NCBI GenBank assembly: GCA_905221605.1
Contig: CAJNDS010001147.1
Location: 33,182-97,181, forward strand
Source: Symbiodinium natans
Lineage: Eukaryota; Sar; Dinophyceae; Suessiales; Symbiodiniaceae
DNA: 64,000 nucleotides
Direction: 5' to 3'
Below, piece by piece: positions 1 through 12,900 of this stretch; the first letter of the stretch is position 1, and each line of letters opens with the position of its first letter. Both the position numbers and the translations under genes were made by a program. The notes below the pieces were generated by a model, which worked only from the letters and a program-made list of their open reading frames with translations, was not told where the DNA came from and ran no database searches.

Positions 1-199
1 AACTGTAGGCAGAACACGCCCTCTACCCAGTTCGTGGTTTAAGGTTCATGATAATTTCACGTACTCACAGTTTGTGCTCTGTTAAGAGGATTTTGTTCTC
101 TGGAGGGTGGGGGTGGGAGCGGGGGCATGCAGGATCTTGGGTGTGCGGAGGTTCAAAGATGACTTTGGTACTTCCGAGTAATTCCAGATGGGGGCACCC

Positions 200-634
200 C
201 TACTCTACCTGCAGTACGATCATCCTTCTCGTCGGGACCCCATAAGGCTGAGGGTAAATTTGGGAAACGCCCTGTGCGGCTTTGGAGAACCTCAAGATGA
301 GAGGCTTCGTCCACAAAGCTTCACGCGTGTCATCATCTGGGAGATCCGTCGGTGATGTGGTCCACATCTTTCCAAAGCCGTGGAGGGTCGCTTTCAACGG
401 GATACCCCGTAGAAGATCCCTGTCGAGCGCAAAATGATGCGATGATGTCGACGACAGTCTGCTTTGGGTGTCCGACGTAGGGGACGTCTCCCGAGAGAAC
501 TTGCGAGTCTTGTCGGTCTTGTCAATCCTGAGAGCCAGCTCTTCATACGACAGGCTCAAGGGCTCCTGGTGCACAGGCTCTATCTCTGTCTGGGGCGGGT
601 AGTCCAGCGAGCCATGCGGTTCCTCAGTGTTCAT
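200..634 (-). CDS. Hypothetical protein or gene fragment (144 aa)
   Basis: An ATG-started open frame of 144 codons lies in a stretch free of telomere-like repeats. The product is rich in Ser, Thr, Asp and Glu and its composition is balanced rather than repetitive. It has no signal peptide, membrane segment or motif that I recognise. There is no visible partner gene, and the CCCTAAA mosaic starts about 200 bp beyond its start codon. It could be one exon of a larger gene, a retro-copied gene fragment or a chance frame. I do not assign a function. Confidence 0.25.
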   Translation of the reverse strand: MNTEEPHGSLDYPPQTEIEPVHQEPLSLSYEELALRIDKTDKTRKFSRETSPTSDTQSRLSSTSSHHFALDRDLLRGIPLKATLHGFGKMWTTSPTDLPDDDTREALWTKPLILRFSKAAQGVSQIYPQPYGVPTRRMIVLQVE

Positions 635-659
635 GGCCTCTTGTCATGAATACCTGCCG

Positions 660-2295
660 ATTATGAATCTTAAGCTTATCTCCAAACACGATGCAGTAAG
701 CCTTGTTAGGTTCTCCATGTTCTGGGGCTTGAAAACTCAGCCTTATCTATTCTAATAGGGTACATCATTGTAGAGAACGGCTCCAACATATGGGGGTTTA
801 CGAAAATCAGAGACCCCCCTTAGAATAAGTGACCCCAACCCTAAACCCTAAACCCCTTTTTCGGAAACCCCCCATCTTCCTGAAGACGCATGCTAGACTC
901 GGCCAGCGCTGTCTCTTGCGGGGGCTCGCTCGCCGTGGCGCAGCAGCCATCTTCCGTGGGCTTGCAGCTCGTTGCACCCATTTGGGTTTAGGGTGTAGGG
1001 TGTAGGGTGTAGGGTGTAGGGTGTAGGGTGTAGGGTTCAGGGTGCTCTGGTCTCAGGACTTCCTGGGGGGGATTTGTCGGGTTGGGTTTGCTTGTGATTC
1101 CCAACCTCCTCAGACTGTGTGTCGCGTTGGGGATCTCCTACTATAACGGCCTTAATAATTAGAACAGGATATTGGGGGGGTTATTCTAGTATATTTACAA
1201 AGGAACCATAAGGGAATGCCGTTAGTACTTCTTCCGACCCCTACATTGCCCACTTTCTGCTGCTGCTGGGCATCCGAGAAATCTATAAGGCCGGACGGTT
1301 CTAGATCCAGGCTAGCTCTCTTAGTTGCTGAGTTCAGAAGCCCCCCCCCCCAAAAAAAAAAAAATACACTTTCAGTTCTTCTGGGGATGGTAGTATCCCA
1401 AAAAGTTGTAAAGTGTACTCACTCAGCTACTCAGTTCTTGGGATGCTCCTTCCGCGTGAAACCCCCATCACGCCCCAATCCTGAACCGAAACCCCTGAAT
1501 TTCCTGAAGTTCCGGAAGCACGAACCCTAAACCCGGAATCCTAAACTCCGAGCCCCTGAAACCCTAAACACTAATACCCTAAACCCTAAGCCCTGAAGTT
1601 TGCCTCGGGTGGGTTTAGGGGTTTAGGGGTTTTAGGGGTTTGGGGGTTTAGGGTTTTGAGGCTTTCTGCACTCTTGGCTGTGGCATAGGGTTGCCACGGA
1701 TGTAAGATATGTTGGTGTTGTGGGCTCACGGGTTTCAACACTCAGGTTTGGGACTTAGGAATCCAGAACCAAAAAACATTACAGTATAGTACTCCAAAAC
1801 CCAGGTTTCCCTACATATAACCCCACTTCCTAAACCCTAAACCCTAAACCCTAAACCCTAAACCCTAAACCCTGAACTACCCGTCGGTCTCCGGTCTCTC
1901 TTTTAGTTGCATAACTTGGCGTCGTCGCACTCGCCACTTTTTGTGGACGTTCGCGGGGCCGATTCGTTAACTGCTTACCGGGTTTGGGATTTAGGGTTTA
2001 GGGTTTAGGGTTTAGGGGTTGGGGGTTTAGGGTTTAAGGTTTAGGGGTTAGGGTTTTAGGGGCTTGCCATAAACTGTATCATCTTCACACCCTCACACCC
2101 CGCTACTTGCCTGCCACCCTTGACGTCTTGCTCTCAACACCTAGCCGCACCCCCAAAAAAGCAACTCTTGTCCTGCACGATGCCATCGCAAGAGCAAATG
2201 CCCCGCTAGAGCTTGCTGACGATAACACCTACGCCAGTTGAAGGGCACTTGGCCTCAGCTTAGCAGTTAAAGGTCAAGGATTTACCTATGCCCAC
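660..2295. repeat. Telomere-like repeat mosaic
   Basis: No gene is visible. Short CCCTAAA or TTTAGGG arrays alternate with unique pieces of 100-300 bp. Examples are a GGGTGTA variant run at about 985-1040, CCCTAAA at about 1829-1872 and TTTAGGG at about 1985-2065. A copy of the dispersed family that begins with a G-run and TATAGTATA-like sequence lies near 1165-1240. A C-run followed by an A-run is at about 1343-1364. Confidence 0.8.
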
Positions 2296-2299
2296 TACA

Positions 2300-2460
2300 C
2301 TAGGATGGCCGTTAAAGCCCTCTCCAAAAAATCCTAAATATGTTCCTCTTAAACCCAATAAGGCCCTTTTATTAAAGCCCTCTTAAGCAAATGCATCCTA
2401 AACATGTTCCCCTTAAACCCCATAAGGGAGAAAAAATGAATGTCCCAAGGGCCGACCGAG
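2300..2460 (+). repeat. Dispersed repeat family 'AAACCCAATAAG', copy 1
   Basis: This segment contains two adjacent partial units, each with ATGTTCC, then CTTAAACCC, then ATAAGG. They are followed by an A-rich stretch, CCCAAGGGCC and ACCGAG. The same order of words recurs, diverged, near 11880, 22971 and 42096. The copies look like a short interspersed element or decayed transposon end. No coding capacity and no obvious target duplication are visible. Confidence 0.45.
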
Positions 2461-2469
2461 TACGATGTC

Positions 2470-5400
2470 TACAAACACATGCCCTCCGCCCCCTGAGATG
2501 GCCCGGTTGCTGGGGCAAGTCTTTCGCCCCACGCCTCCGGGAGCACCCCGGGGGGGGACTTGGAGGTTCATACTAGGGTTTAGGGTTTAGGGTTTAGGGT
2601 TTAGGGTTTAGGCTATTAGGCTATTAGGCTATTAGGGTTTAGGGTTTAGGGTTGCTGTACTTATAATTGTACTTAAAGCACGACTAGGGCACTTCAGGGG
2701 CCTGTAGTGGTCTACAAGTACAGTTCTACTTGGTGAATACGTACCATGAATCATGAACCTCCAAGGAGGGGGATTCGGGGAGACGCTCTGGACTCCGCAC
2801 CGAACCTGGGGAACTCGGGTCAGAGGTTTAGGGTTCGTAGGGGCTTCTAGGGTAAAGTTTGCGGGATCTTCAGGGTAGAGGATTTTGCAGGGCTTGTAGG
2901 GCTTGCAGCGCGTATCATAGGGTTACCATAGGGTCTATTATCGAGCCTATGGGGCTTTGGGGACGCATCGCACCAGTGCAGAATTCCACTGTACACTGTC
3001 GCTGCCGTTGGGCGTGGGCCCGATAAAGGCTCCGCAGGGTGGCGCAAAGTAAAACCTTGTAAGTCCTCTTAGGGTCTAGGGTTTACGGTTTAGGGTATAG
3101 GGTTTACTCCTCCGTGCACCCAAATGACCACTGCGCATGGACGAATTGTCAAGGTTCTCAGATGTGTGTAACCTGTGGCGTTCAGCCTCAATCTCTTAAC
3201 CCTTTACCCGAAACCCTAAACCCTAAATAGGATGCAGTAGGGGGAGCCCTCAGTCCAACAGCAGCGATCGCAGCTCTCTCCCGCGGACGCTCCGCGGCGG
3301 CGAAGGCGTCGATTTGCTGGCAGAGTGGTGGCTGGGCTGCAATCCCCAAGGGTTCAGGGGTTTAGGGTTTAGGGCTTAGGCGAAGAATGTGTTGAAACCC
3401 CCGAAGAAGAGTAAATATTCCCCATGTGCTTCAGTACACAAATGGGAAAACGTCACACGCAGTATTTGCGGGCTAGGAGGGCTAATGTTGCAGGGGCAGG
3501 GGGGGGGGGGGTTTGGCGTGGCTTTTCCGGGTGTAGGTTGGGGTGCCCATCACATGTTTACTTGCAGTTCCAGCCATTGTATGAGCAGTTCCTCCCGGTT
3601 AAGGGGTTAGGGTCCCTAAACCCCAAACTCCCCAAGGCTTAACCCTCAACCCTAAACCCTAAACCCCCCCCCACATCCTAAACCCTCAAACACAAAGACC
3701 CTCAAACGCCCCAAAATCCCTAGCCAGCCACTTCATGTGGCCCCAACCACTCCAAAACCCTAAATCCTAAGAAGCCCCACTAATTACAACCAGGTTCAGG
3801 GTTTAGGGTTTAGGGCCTTGATCAAACTCCAGCGCTTGCACTTAAACTCCCAATCCCTATAAACCTGAACCCCTGAACTCCCCAAAGGCACGGCAAGGCC
3901 GCCTGGCGGCGCGCACGTGGCGTCCCAAGCGCTGCTCAAGGAATTCCGCCCAGGAGGCTTTCTGCAGGGGGGGGGGGGGTTTAGGGTTTAGGGTCGCCTT
4001 TCTTGGGGGGGTACATGGGGTAGAAGGATGATACTATGTCGTATGTCAACATGAGTCGAACCCATGTTCTTCGACTCAAAACTTAAACCCTAAACTCAAA
4101 ACCCTGAACCCAAAACCGTGGCCACTTTGGCTTTTTCCAGTGGTTGTTAAAGTGTACGCAGGCTCATCGGAAACCGTAAACCCCTAATTACCCCTGGCAC
4201 CCAGCCGGGTCACCCAGCTCTCTTTTCGCAAGCTTGGGGAACGATGGGCCTGTAACCCCCAAACTCCAAACCCCAAACCCCAAACCCCAAACCCTAAACC
4301 CTAGACCCGAATCCCTAAACCCTAAACCCTAAACCCTAAACCCTGAACACTAAACCCCTTTTGGGGGGGGGTGGGGGGGGAAGGGGTTTGGTGGTGACCT
4401 GGCAGCTCAGGGTTCCAAGTTCAGGGGGAGTTGGGGTCTGGCGGCTGCCCAACCAAATTCTGGGCGCCCTGAGGGCGCACAAAGTGGTATGATATGATCT
4501 GTATTTTCATGGCATTTCCTAGTGCCCCTTCTAGGTTCCCCCTTTAATAACCTGAATTATGAGGGAAAACATGGGGGGGGGGGGGGTGGGAGCATGGAGG
4601 GGGGGTAGTAGGGGAACGCTAAACCCTAAACCCCCTAAACCCTAAACCCTACACCCCAAACCCTAAACCCTAAACCCTAAACCCTAAACCCTAAACCCCT
4701 AACCCCTAAACCCTAAACCCTAGTAGGAGAACCCATGACATCTACAAGCATCTGAACCCCGATCGCTCTGTGGCCTGCGCAGAGAGGCCGCGGCTGCCAG
4801 GCTTGTCGCCTACACGCAGGTGTCTCTCCAAAAACTATGGGGGAGGTTTAGGGTTTAGGGTTTAGGGTTTAGGGTTTAGGGTTTAGGGTTGAGGGTTGAG
4901 GGTTTCGGATTTTAGGGGGCCCCAAATTTCAAAAAAGGGGGCGATACTGGCCATGCTTGGAGACCAACACAATTCTGTATGTTCCACGTAATCCCCCTGA
5001 ACCGCCAGCAGCAGCTGCTGCTACCCACACTTTCTGAAAAAAATCGGCGGGGCGTGCGTGTTCGTGGTTTGGCTGCTAGGCATTCTGAGATGACATTGCT
5101 GGTGATACTCAGGTGCACATCTGGACTGCACTTCTTCAGGACCCTCCTTAGCTGTGAACATAAGCTGGGGTTTCCGAAATTCGGGGTACTGTACCTTATT
5201 GCGGTCCTTTTAATTAGATCTACATTGGGGGTCCACTGTGCTCGGAAACTGCCCAAGCTTGCCCAACAAGAAGCCACGCATCAGAATTCGGCGATGCTTG
5301 GCTGGGCATCATCGCGCTTGGGCTGTAGGATCCCCCCTGAAGAGCCACAAGAACAAGCTTAAGACCCCCCCCCCCAAAAAAAACATCAAAACATTCTTCT

Positions 5401-5725
5401 TTATAAGGGTATTATAGGGATTTTTGTGATTTCTTCTTTTGGTGTTCCTAGGAAAATAGTGGGAACTTGCTGGTCCTTAGTAGGAAATGAACCGTGTATC
5501 CCCCTGTAGATACCCTTCAGTCCGGGGATTGTATAGGGTACCGATTCCCTCGTCCCCTCCGCAGAACCACGAAGCGCAGCCGCCAAGTCCCCTGCCTCCG
5601 ATCGGCGGCAGGCGAACGTCCTCCTTCTTCGCCTCGGAGTGTCAAAGAGCCCGCCCGCAGAAGGGGGGTTTACGAAAATGAGGAAGTCCTAAAATAGTCT
5701 CAGACCCCAAAATTATAGGATTCCC
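2470..5725. repeat. Telomere-like repeat mosaic
   Basis: No convincing gene is present. The larger arrays are TTTAGGG at about 2574-2652 (with a GCTATTA variant block), CCCTAAA at about 3640-3672, 4260-4345 and 4619-4722, and TTTAGGG at about 4846-4900. Between them are unique pieces and several G-runs of 10-14 bases. Open frames at 4912-5362 exist on both strands of the same DNA. I treat them as chance frames. Confidence 0.75.
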
Positions 5726-5913
5726 CTATACTCAAGACCCCAAGAAGGTACCCCCTAATATCGTAAACCCCCATATCAGTCCGGGGTTTAGGGTTTGGGG
5801 GTTTTTAGGGGCTCCTGTTGCAGGACGCTCCTCGAATCCTTCCCCCGAAAGCCCCCACTGCTTCCCCCGACAACCGCGAACGCAGCACGCGGTCTGCAAC
5901 CTCAACCCCGCCC

Positions 5914-5918
<5 letters not shown>

Positions 5919-5986
<68 letters not shown>

Positions 5987-5988
5987 CG
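5919..5988 (+). repeat. (GA)n microsatellite
   Basis: About 70 bp of GA dinucleotides with a few interruptions. It produces artificial Arg-Glu frames on this strand and Ser-Leu frames on the other; these are not genes. Confidence 0.95.
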
Positions 5989-8900
5989 GGCCCAATCAGA
6001 AGCGGCCAGAAAGCACAAGAAGCCGAACAAAAGAAACAAAAACCCTTCAACAAGAGCTGCGAGAGAAGCTGACACTCATCCCCCTGACTCTTCAAGAAGC
6101 ATCCTCTCAGCAGCCTATCAGCTCTCACCAACTCCACCATAGGGGGAAAACGCCCCAGGTTCAGGGTTTAGGGTTCATAGGGTATAGGGTATAGGGTTTA
6201 GGGTTTAGGGTTTAGGGTTTAGGCTCACACAAACCCAGCTCTAGGCTCCGGGCGGCGTCCTCGGAAGGAGGGGCCTTGGCCGCGTCAGCCTCCTGCATGC
6301 CCGCGCTGGCGCGCCTCCGATCTGGTGGCCGTCCGGGAACTGTATTTTGTTTAGGGTTTTGGGTTTAGGGGGTTTGGGGTTTAGGGTTTAGGGTTGAGGG
6401 TTTAGGGCTTGGGCGGGGAAGGGACCTAAACCCCAACACCAGAAGCCCTAAACCCTGACCGGCAAGGCTTTGGATGAAACTTAACAAGGGTTTAGGGTTT
6501 AGGGTTATTGTTTATGGTTCATGTACCTGAATCGGGCTTGTGCCAATCTTGGGGCTCATTTGGGGTTTATGGCTCATATACCTTAGTAGATTCTAAAGTA
6601 GTATGGGTATATAACCCCAACTTTTCAAGTTCATTGGTCCCCAAGGTAAGGGCTCAGTACGTTAAAGAGCCGCGCTGTCTCAGGTGACTACACCCTTAAC
6701 CCCAAACCCCAAACCCTAAACCTCAAGCCCTACACCCTAAACCCTAAACCCTAAACCCTAAACCCTAAAGCCTAAACCCTAAACCCTAAACCCTAAACCC
6801 TAAACCCTAACTCTAAACCCAGCACGGTCAGATCCCGGCGCCTCGGCTGCGCCAGCATGCGCTCCAGCGGCGCGCGCTCGAAGCCTCGGCTCGCGCCCCA
6901 ACAGTCGCAGACGTTTTGGGTTTGGGTTTTTTTTATTTTAACTGGAATCACCTTTTTTGGGGTTTGGGGGTTGGGGTTTCGGGTTTAGGGCTTCCGGGTT
7001 TGAAGGGGTGTCCTTGGTTTAGGGTTTAGGGGTTGAGGGTTTAGAGGTTTGTTTAGGGGTTAGGGGTTTAAGGGCGTTTGCCTTTCAAGCTTTCGTGGTT
7101 TCGTTTGCGCTCTAAGGTTTTGAGGGGCTAGGTCCGGGGGTTAACTAGGCTCCCCAGAAACCTAGGCTTAAAAAGGGTGCCCGTTCTTGCTTAAAGGGGT
7201 TTATAAGGGAACCTAAACCCCCAAAGGGAATAAGGGTACTACTGGGCATCCTAGTTAAGAATGGGGAGAGGGCTTCGAGGGCTTCGGAATCAGGCAGCAG
7301 CCGGACTTGTGTGGTCGACCTGCACCCGAGATGATGAACCCGCGGTACCGAAGCCCCAACCCTAAACCCTAAACCCTAAACCCTAAACCCTAACCCTAAG
7401 CCCCAACCCTCTCAACCTCAAACGCTGAAGGTCTAAGCCCCTGAACTCTACGTAATACACTCCGCGAGAACCACACTACATTCCATCTTGATTAACTCAG
7501 AGGTTCATCCTTGACCATTTCAGCTGAACAATTTTGGGGTGCAGGGTTCAGGGTTTAGGGTTCATGGTTGAGGGTATACACCCTTCGGGTCCTCCCCCCC
7601 CCGCCCCACCCGAAAAACCAGAAAGAGGAACTCTCCACCCTGCACCGATACCTGAGTCCTTGTCTGCTTTGGGGCATAGCCGGCAGTGGGCGACAGCCCC
7701 ATTAGATGTAGGGTCGAGGGTGTGCAGAAGGGTTGGCACCCATGTGGGTGTGGGGTTTGGGAACCTAAATCCTGAGCCTTGAACCCGAAACCCGAAACCG
7801 GAAACCCTAAACCCTAAACAGGAAGGCTGTCCCCTCAGCCATAAACCGTATACCCTCAACCCTGCCTGACTCACCACAAGCTTCAGATTTCCGACGCCCC
7901 AATGCCCTGAGCTCCAAATGTCTTGGGTTTGAGGGTTTTGGCTTAGGGTTTAGGTTGAGATTTTCGGGTTCAGTTCAGTGTTTTATCACGGACATGAAGC
8001 CTCAACCCTGAACCAACCGTGAAACCTACACTCTACACCCTGATGAACCCTGACTCGACCCTAAACCCCTCGGCATCCCGGCTCTGCAGATATCGGAGTA
8101 TCTCCGTGGCCTGCTCAGGACTACGAAAGCTTAGGGTTTAGGGGTTAGGGTTTAGGGTTTTAGGGTTTAGGGTTTAGGCTGCAGGAATCGGAGTGGTAGG
8201 CCTGGGAGTGGGAGTGGGGGGGGGAGGGGGGGGGGGAGGGGGCAGCTTGGAACTTTTGTCTTAGCCCTAAACCCTCACAACCCAAAACTCTACACCCTAA
8301 ACCCGAAACCCGAAACCCTCAACCCAAAACCCTCTACACCATAAGCACACCCTAGGGGTTGAAGTCCATCAAGATTCTATCCTGCACCCGGCCTTGGCAC
8401 TAACGTCGCTGGCCTCCGGGGGCAGCGGCTGCTTCCTGACAGCTGCCAGAATGGGGTGCAGGGTTTAGGGTTTAGGGTTTCGGGTTTCGGGTTTAGGGTC
8501 TAAGTTTCGGGCTTAGGGTTCCCTGGCTTAGGGTTTACGGTAGAAGGTTTCTGGTTACCCTCAATAAGTCTACTTATGACCTACTCAGAGGAACTCAGGG
8601 TGCTTCTAAGTACAGTTGGTTGGGGTTCTAAGTACCCTAAAAACCTCCAAGTCAAGCCCTGGACCTCCCAAGTAAAAACCCTAAACCTCAACCCCCTAAA
8701 CCCCTTTCAGAACTAGTTCATGGTTGGGACCCTAAACCCTCAACCCCCAAACCCCTTTCAGAACTTGCTCATGGTCGGGAGAGTCTTGAAAATTTAAACT
8801 CATATCTTTATATTGAGTTTAAGTGGGCCTTAAAAATGCAAAAAAATGTTAACCCCCCCCCCCCCGCCATGACAAAGTTAAAAAGGGATAAGGGGGGCAT

Positions 8901-9416
8901 CATGGCACTTGGAGTTCTGGAGGTTGAGCCCATCCTCTTTGTCTCGAAGGAATGGTTCTGAGTTCAGCTGTTGCAGAGACTCCCGAGCTACTACTTGCTT
9001 AAGAATCTCAAAAGATACTTTTTTAAGAAAATAAAAATACCTATATTATCCTTAATAACAATACCTACACTACCCTTAATAAGGAAGAATGTGTTTTGGT
9101 ATTATTCTTTTTTTGGGCTCTTAAGCAGTTCGTAGAGAGCGGAGGCAGAGGAACCGGTAGGAGGTCCCACTCCAGAAGCCCAGCTCCGCCCTCAGCTCTA
9201 TAGGGGCAGAGGACGGGAGAGGGAGAACTGGAAGTTCACCCCAAAACCCTAAACCCTAAACCCTAAACCCTAAACCCTAAACCTTAAAACCCATAACCCC
9301 AAATCCCTAAACTCTGAAGCCGCAACCCGGGAAGGAGTGGAGAAAAGCGCCTTGCAATCGCAGGTGGCGGACCGGGCAGCAGACCTGGCCCAAAGGACGT
9401 AAAATGGCTTCGGGGG
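5989..9416. repeat. Telomere-like repeat mosaic
   Basis: Gene-free mosaic. CCCTAAA arrays are at about 6714-6813, 7355-7402 and 9243-9284. TTTAGGG arrays are at about 6159-6222 and 8130-8180. A variable run of Arabidopsis-type units with extra G bases fills about 6350-7080. The piece at about 8780-9110 is relatively AT-rich and holds no long frame. Nothing else is recognisable. Confidence 0.75.
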
Positions 9417-9579
9417 CTTAGGGTGTAGGGTTTCGCGGGTATCGCGGGTATCGCGGGTTTCGCGGGTATCGCGGGTTTCGCGGGTTTAGGGTTTAGGGTT
9501 TAGGGTTTAGGGTTTAGGGTTTAGGGTTTAGGGTTTAGGGTTTAGGGTTTAGGGTTTAGGGTTTAGGGTTTAGGGTTTA
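9417..9579 (+). repeat. TTTAGGG array preceded by a CGCGGGT variant block
   Basis: A block of CGCGGGTAT / CGCGGGTTT units (about 9431-9485) passes directly into about 13 perfect TTTAGGG units. The abrupt switch between two internally uniform repeat types suggests local amplification of a mutated unit. Confidence 0.9.
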
Positions 9580-11752
9580 TAGCAGGCCTTAATTAACTTT
9601 GAAAAAGCCGCTTTAAAGTTTAAGCTCCTTCCCTCAGTTGCAGTCAGGAATGCAGTGCTCTCTGGGTACTTCGATTGTATGCAGAAGGCTTCCGCACTTG
9701 AAATCCCACTAAACCCTAAACCCTAAACCCTAAACCCGAAACCACCGCAAGGGCCTTTGAAGGCTACCCTTGGTGCTTTTAGGGTTTAGGGGGTAGGGGG
9801 TAGGGGGTTTAGGGTTTAGGGTTTAGGGTGCCATTCTCCAGGCATCGGGGGCTCGTATTCAAAACTTGAGGGGTGCTGGGCTTTCTGGGCAGGCAGGCTA
9901 CGCCAGATTGCTTTCAGAAAGAGGTTGGGCCACGGCTTGGACAAGTCGGCTTAGGGTTTGGGGTTAGGGTTTAGGGTTTAGGGTTTAGGGTTTAGGGTTT
10001 AGGGTTTAGGGTGTAGGGTTTAGGGGGGTTCCCCCAACCGAGACCCTACTTTCAAAAGCTGCCCAGAACGCTTCGGAATTTCCTTGGCCAGCTATGGATA
10101 CTTGGGAGCTCGCGTGAGCTCCGCGGATCCCCTACAGAAAGCAGGAGGCGCACGAGCCCTAAACCCTAGACCCTAAACCCTAAACCCTAAACCCTAAACC
10201 CCAAACCCGAAACCCTAAACCCTAAACCCTAAACCCTAAACCCTAAGAGGGCACCCCTAAGCCCCCAAAAAATCCCTGAAACGAAGGCGCGGAGGGAGTT
10301 GGAGGCCTTGCAGGAATGAGGCCATGGGCGCACCGCTGCCCTTGTTCAAACCTGGGGGAACCACATGGGGGTTTGGGGCTTGTTTTGGGGGGTTTTGGGG
10401 GTTTGGGGGTGTTCTTGGAGGGTTTTTTGGGGGGTTTGAGGGGTCTTGCGGTTTTGGGTTCTTGGGTTTTGGGGTTTGGGGCTTAGGGCTGGGCTACTCC
10501 CACAGCTCGGATAGCTGTTTCTGTTGAATCCCTAAACCCTGAACACTTAACACCTCAACCTGAATTCGTCTTGGGTCTTTGGGGGATGGATGGCTGAGGG
10601 CGCCCGGAGGGAAACTGGTTGGGCATGATCTTTTGAGCCTCCCTGGAAAAATGTTTCATTTACCAGCTCAAGCCCCTGAACCCCAAACCCCAAACCCCAA
10701 ACCCCAAACCCCAAACCCCAAACCCTAAACCCTAAACCCTAAACCCTAAACCCTGAACCCTAATAGAGTTCAGAGGCAAGAGGCCTTAGGGCTAAACGCT
10801 TAGAGGGTTGTCGTACTTCCCTCAGAAGCCGCTGAAGGCCATCAGCACTCTTTACTCGAGGCTCCCCCTAATAAGGCGGTGCCCCTAGGTTTAGGGTTTA
10901 GGGTTTAGGGTTTTAGGGGTTTAGGGGTTTAGGGGTTTAGGGGTTTAGGGGTTTAGGGGTTTAGGGGTTTAGGGGTTCAGGGTTTGGGGTTTAGGGTTAA
11001 GGGTTTAAGGGTTTAGGGGTTTAAGGGTCCCTTTTCATGACTCCCTTGGACCCCTTGACCGTTTCAGACCCGAGAGGGCCCATACTCAGTTCTCTAAGTA
11101 GAGTGCACCCCCCACCCTCAACTCCCGACAAGAACCACCCCCTTCTGAACTAGGGATGTATTAAAAACAATATATGTGTATATATAGATAATGCACATAC
11201 ATATACAGATATATGTGTTTATACATCATTTTCCGTATATCTGTATTTATGTTGTTTCCTTGCTGAAGCCCTCGTACCCATGTAGGGGTTCCTGATCTCA
11301 TGGGGCAGCTCGGGTCTCAGCCTGAACAGGGCTTATGCTGCACCTATGGCTTTTGCAACAGAATGGCTTTTAGGGTTTAAGGTTTCAGGGTTTAGGGTTG
11401 AGGGACACCCAGGCCTGCAACACAGGAGCCTGCTGCAATGGGATGGGCATTTTGTGTAGTTCAGATTCTCTTGAAAGGGTTCAGGAAACCCTAAACCCCA
11501 AACCCTAAACCCTAAGCCCTACACCCGAAGCCCTAAACCCGAAACCCGAAACCCAAAACCCAGGCCCAACCCTAAACCCTAAACCTTAAACCTTACCAGC
11601 TCTTGTCTTGAGCCCTGCGTCTTCAGCTCGACGCACTGGGGAGCCGACTTGAGACGGGCGGCACAATGGGCTTCAGACCTGGCTGGAGGTTGCCTTATCC
11701 CCCTGGTTTAGGGTTTAGGGTTTAGGGTTTAGGGTTCAGGGTTAGGGTTTTT
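9580..11752. repeat. Telomere-like repeat mosaic
   Basis: No gene is seen. Arrays include TTTAGGG at about 9961-10023, CCCTAAA at about 10158-10247 and 10678-10760, an 8-mer variant TTTAGGGG at about 10905-10980, and TTTAGGG at about 11703-11740. A small AT-rich, partly self-complementary patch lies at about 11158-11265. Confidence 0.75.
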
Positions 11753-11845
11753 GTTCTTCGTAGGGAATGAGGGAATTAGGGGCCCCATATCATTCCCTGT
11801 AAGGGGTTATATAGGTACCTCATTCCCTCACTCCCTACTAAGAAC
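11753..11845. mobile_element. Short fold-back element (MITE-like), family 1
   Basis: About 93 bp with imperfect terminal inverted repeats of about 22 bp. The left end begins GTTCTTCGTAGGGAATGAG; the right end is its complement with two changes. The core carries a CCCCTTA/TATATA motif that is shared, in the opposite orientation, with the element at 17430. There is no coding capacity, so any transposase would have to come from elsewhere. Confidence 0.6.
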
Positions 11846-11879
11846 CAGCCAGTTCTTCGACTAAACAGGACGCGGATGG

Positions 11880-11990
11880 CCTTTCAACCCGCTGAAAAAA
11901 CATTGCTAAATATGGTCCTCTGAAGCCCAAGCAGGAACAACATAAAAAAAACAATCCCAAGGGCTTACCGAGAGGATTGAGGCCAAAACG
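11880..11990 (+). repeat. Dispersed repeat family 'AAACCCAATAAG', copy 2
   Basis: Diverged copy of the segment at 2300-2460. The order is AAATATG, a GTCCTC-AAGCCC block, an A-run, then CCCAAGGGC and ACCGAG. It lies directly beside the fold-back element at 11753. Confidence 0.4.
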
Positions 11991-12266
11991 CTTGAGGGTT
12001 TAGGGTTACGGGTGTTACGTTCTGAGTAGTTTTAAAAAAGTTTCTGAGCGCACCGAACGACTTGGTGTCCTTTCCCCACAACCATTTCGGGTTGTTCTAA
12101 AGTGGGGCTGCTTGTTTTGAGAGGATCCGAGACCTCACCTTAAGTGATCTGCAATATAATTGGCCTCCTGAGTTCTTGCGCGCAACTCACCCAAGACCTC
12201 TGGCAGGATCCAAAAAGTAGATCCCGTTAAGGGTTCCTAAGAATGACCCACTAGTAGTGTAGGGTA

Positions 12267-12900
12267 CTATTCGGGGGCTCTACTTTTTGGATGCGGGGTC
12301 AGGGCATATTCCACCCCTCCATCTGACAGCCGCCTAAACACCCAGAAGCCTGGCCTTGAGACTGGCTCCCATACCCCCATGGAAACATCCTTGGGGGCCA
12401 CATGAACCCTAAAGGCAACTTCAGGGTGCATATCAAGGATGACCCCAGGAACCACATCGAGACTCCCAACACCAAAAAGCTGCAAAGAAATACCGCCCGA
12501 AACCCCAAAGCAAACCACATGTGCGAGGGTTGATGTACAGAATTGGTCCAGTCTTTTGGTAGGAAGATACAGGGATAGAGACCCTGTATCCCGCGGCGCC
12601 TTGAGTGGGCCACAAGCGCTCGATGTCGGTCGGCAATGCACCAGGTGGCTTCCTCTTCAAGTGTTTCGGCTACACATGCGCCTAAATCTTTGTTGGGCTT
12701 GAAGGCAACGAGCTTCAAAGCTTGCGTTCGGGTGAGAAACAGGATTTGGAATAGGGCGTTGCAGCTGCGTTTTACACGAGACGAGACTTTACTTATGGGC
12801 CCTTCTTTAGGTACCAAAACATAAGGAGCAATACGAATGTAAATTCCGCAACCGCAACGGCCCCAGAATAGACAAACTCCCCATATGGGCATTTCTGAAT
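12267..12900 (-). pseudogene. Possible gene fragment in a unique island
   Basis: The telomere-like repeats stop here. The minus strand keeps protein-like open frames that switch phase, one of 197 codons and an overlapping one of 124 codons whose second half is rich in Val, Gly and Phe. The pattern could be a gene cut by indels, exons in different phases, or chance. I recognise no family. I give the island as a candidate only. Confidence 0.2.

Noticed and set aside
4116-4136. Sequence similar to the spliced leader (CCGTGGCCACTTTGGC)
   Set aside because: Two mismatches, then loss of the CTCAAG end; the similarity is too short and inexact in 64 kb to claim a leader gene or relict.
5795-6142. 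Arg/Glu-rich and Ser/Leu-rich frames
   Set aside because: Produced by the GA microsatellite.
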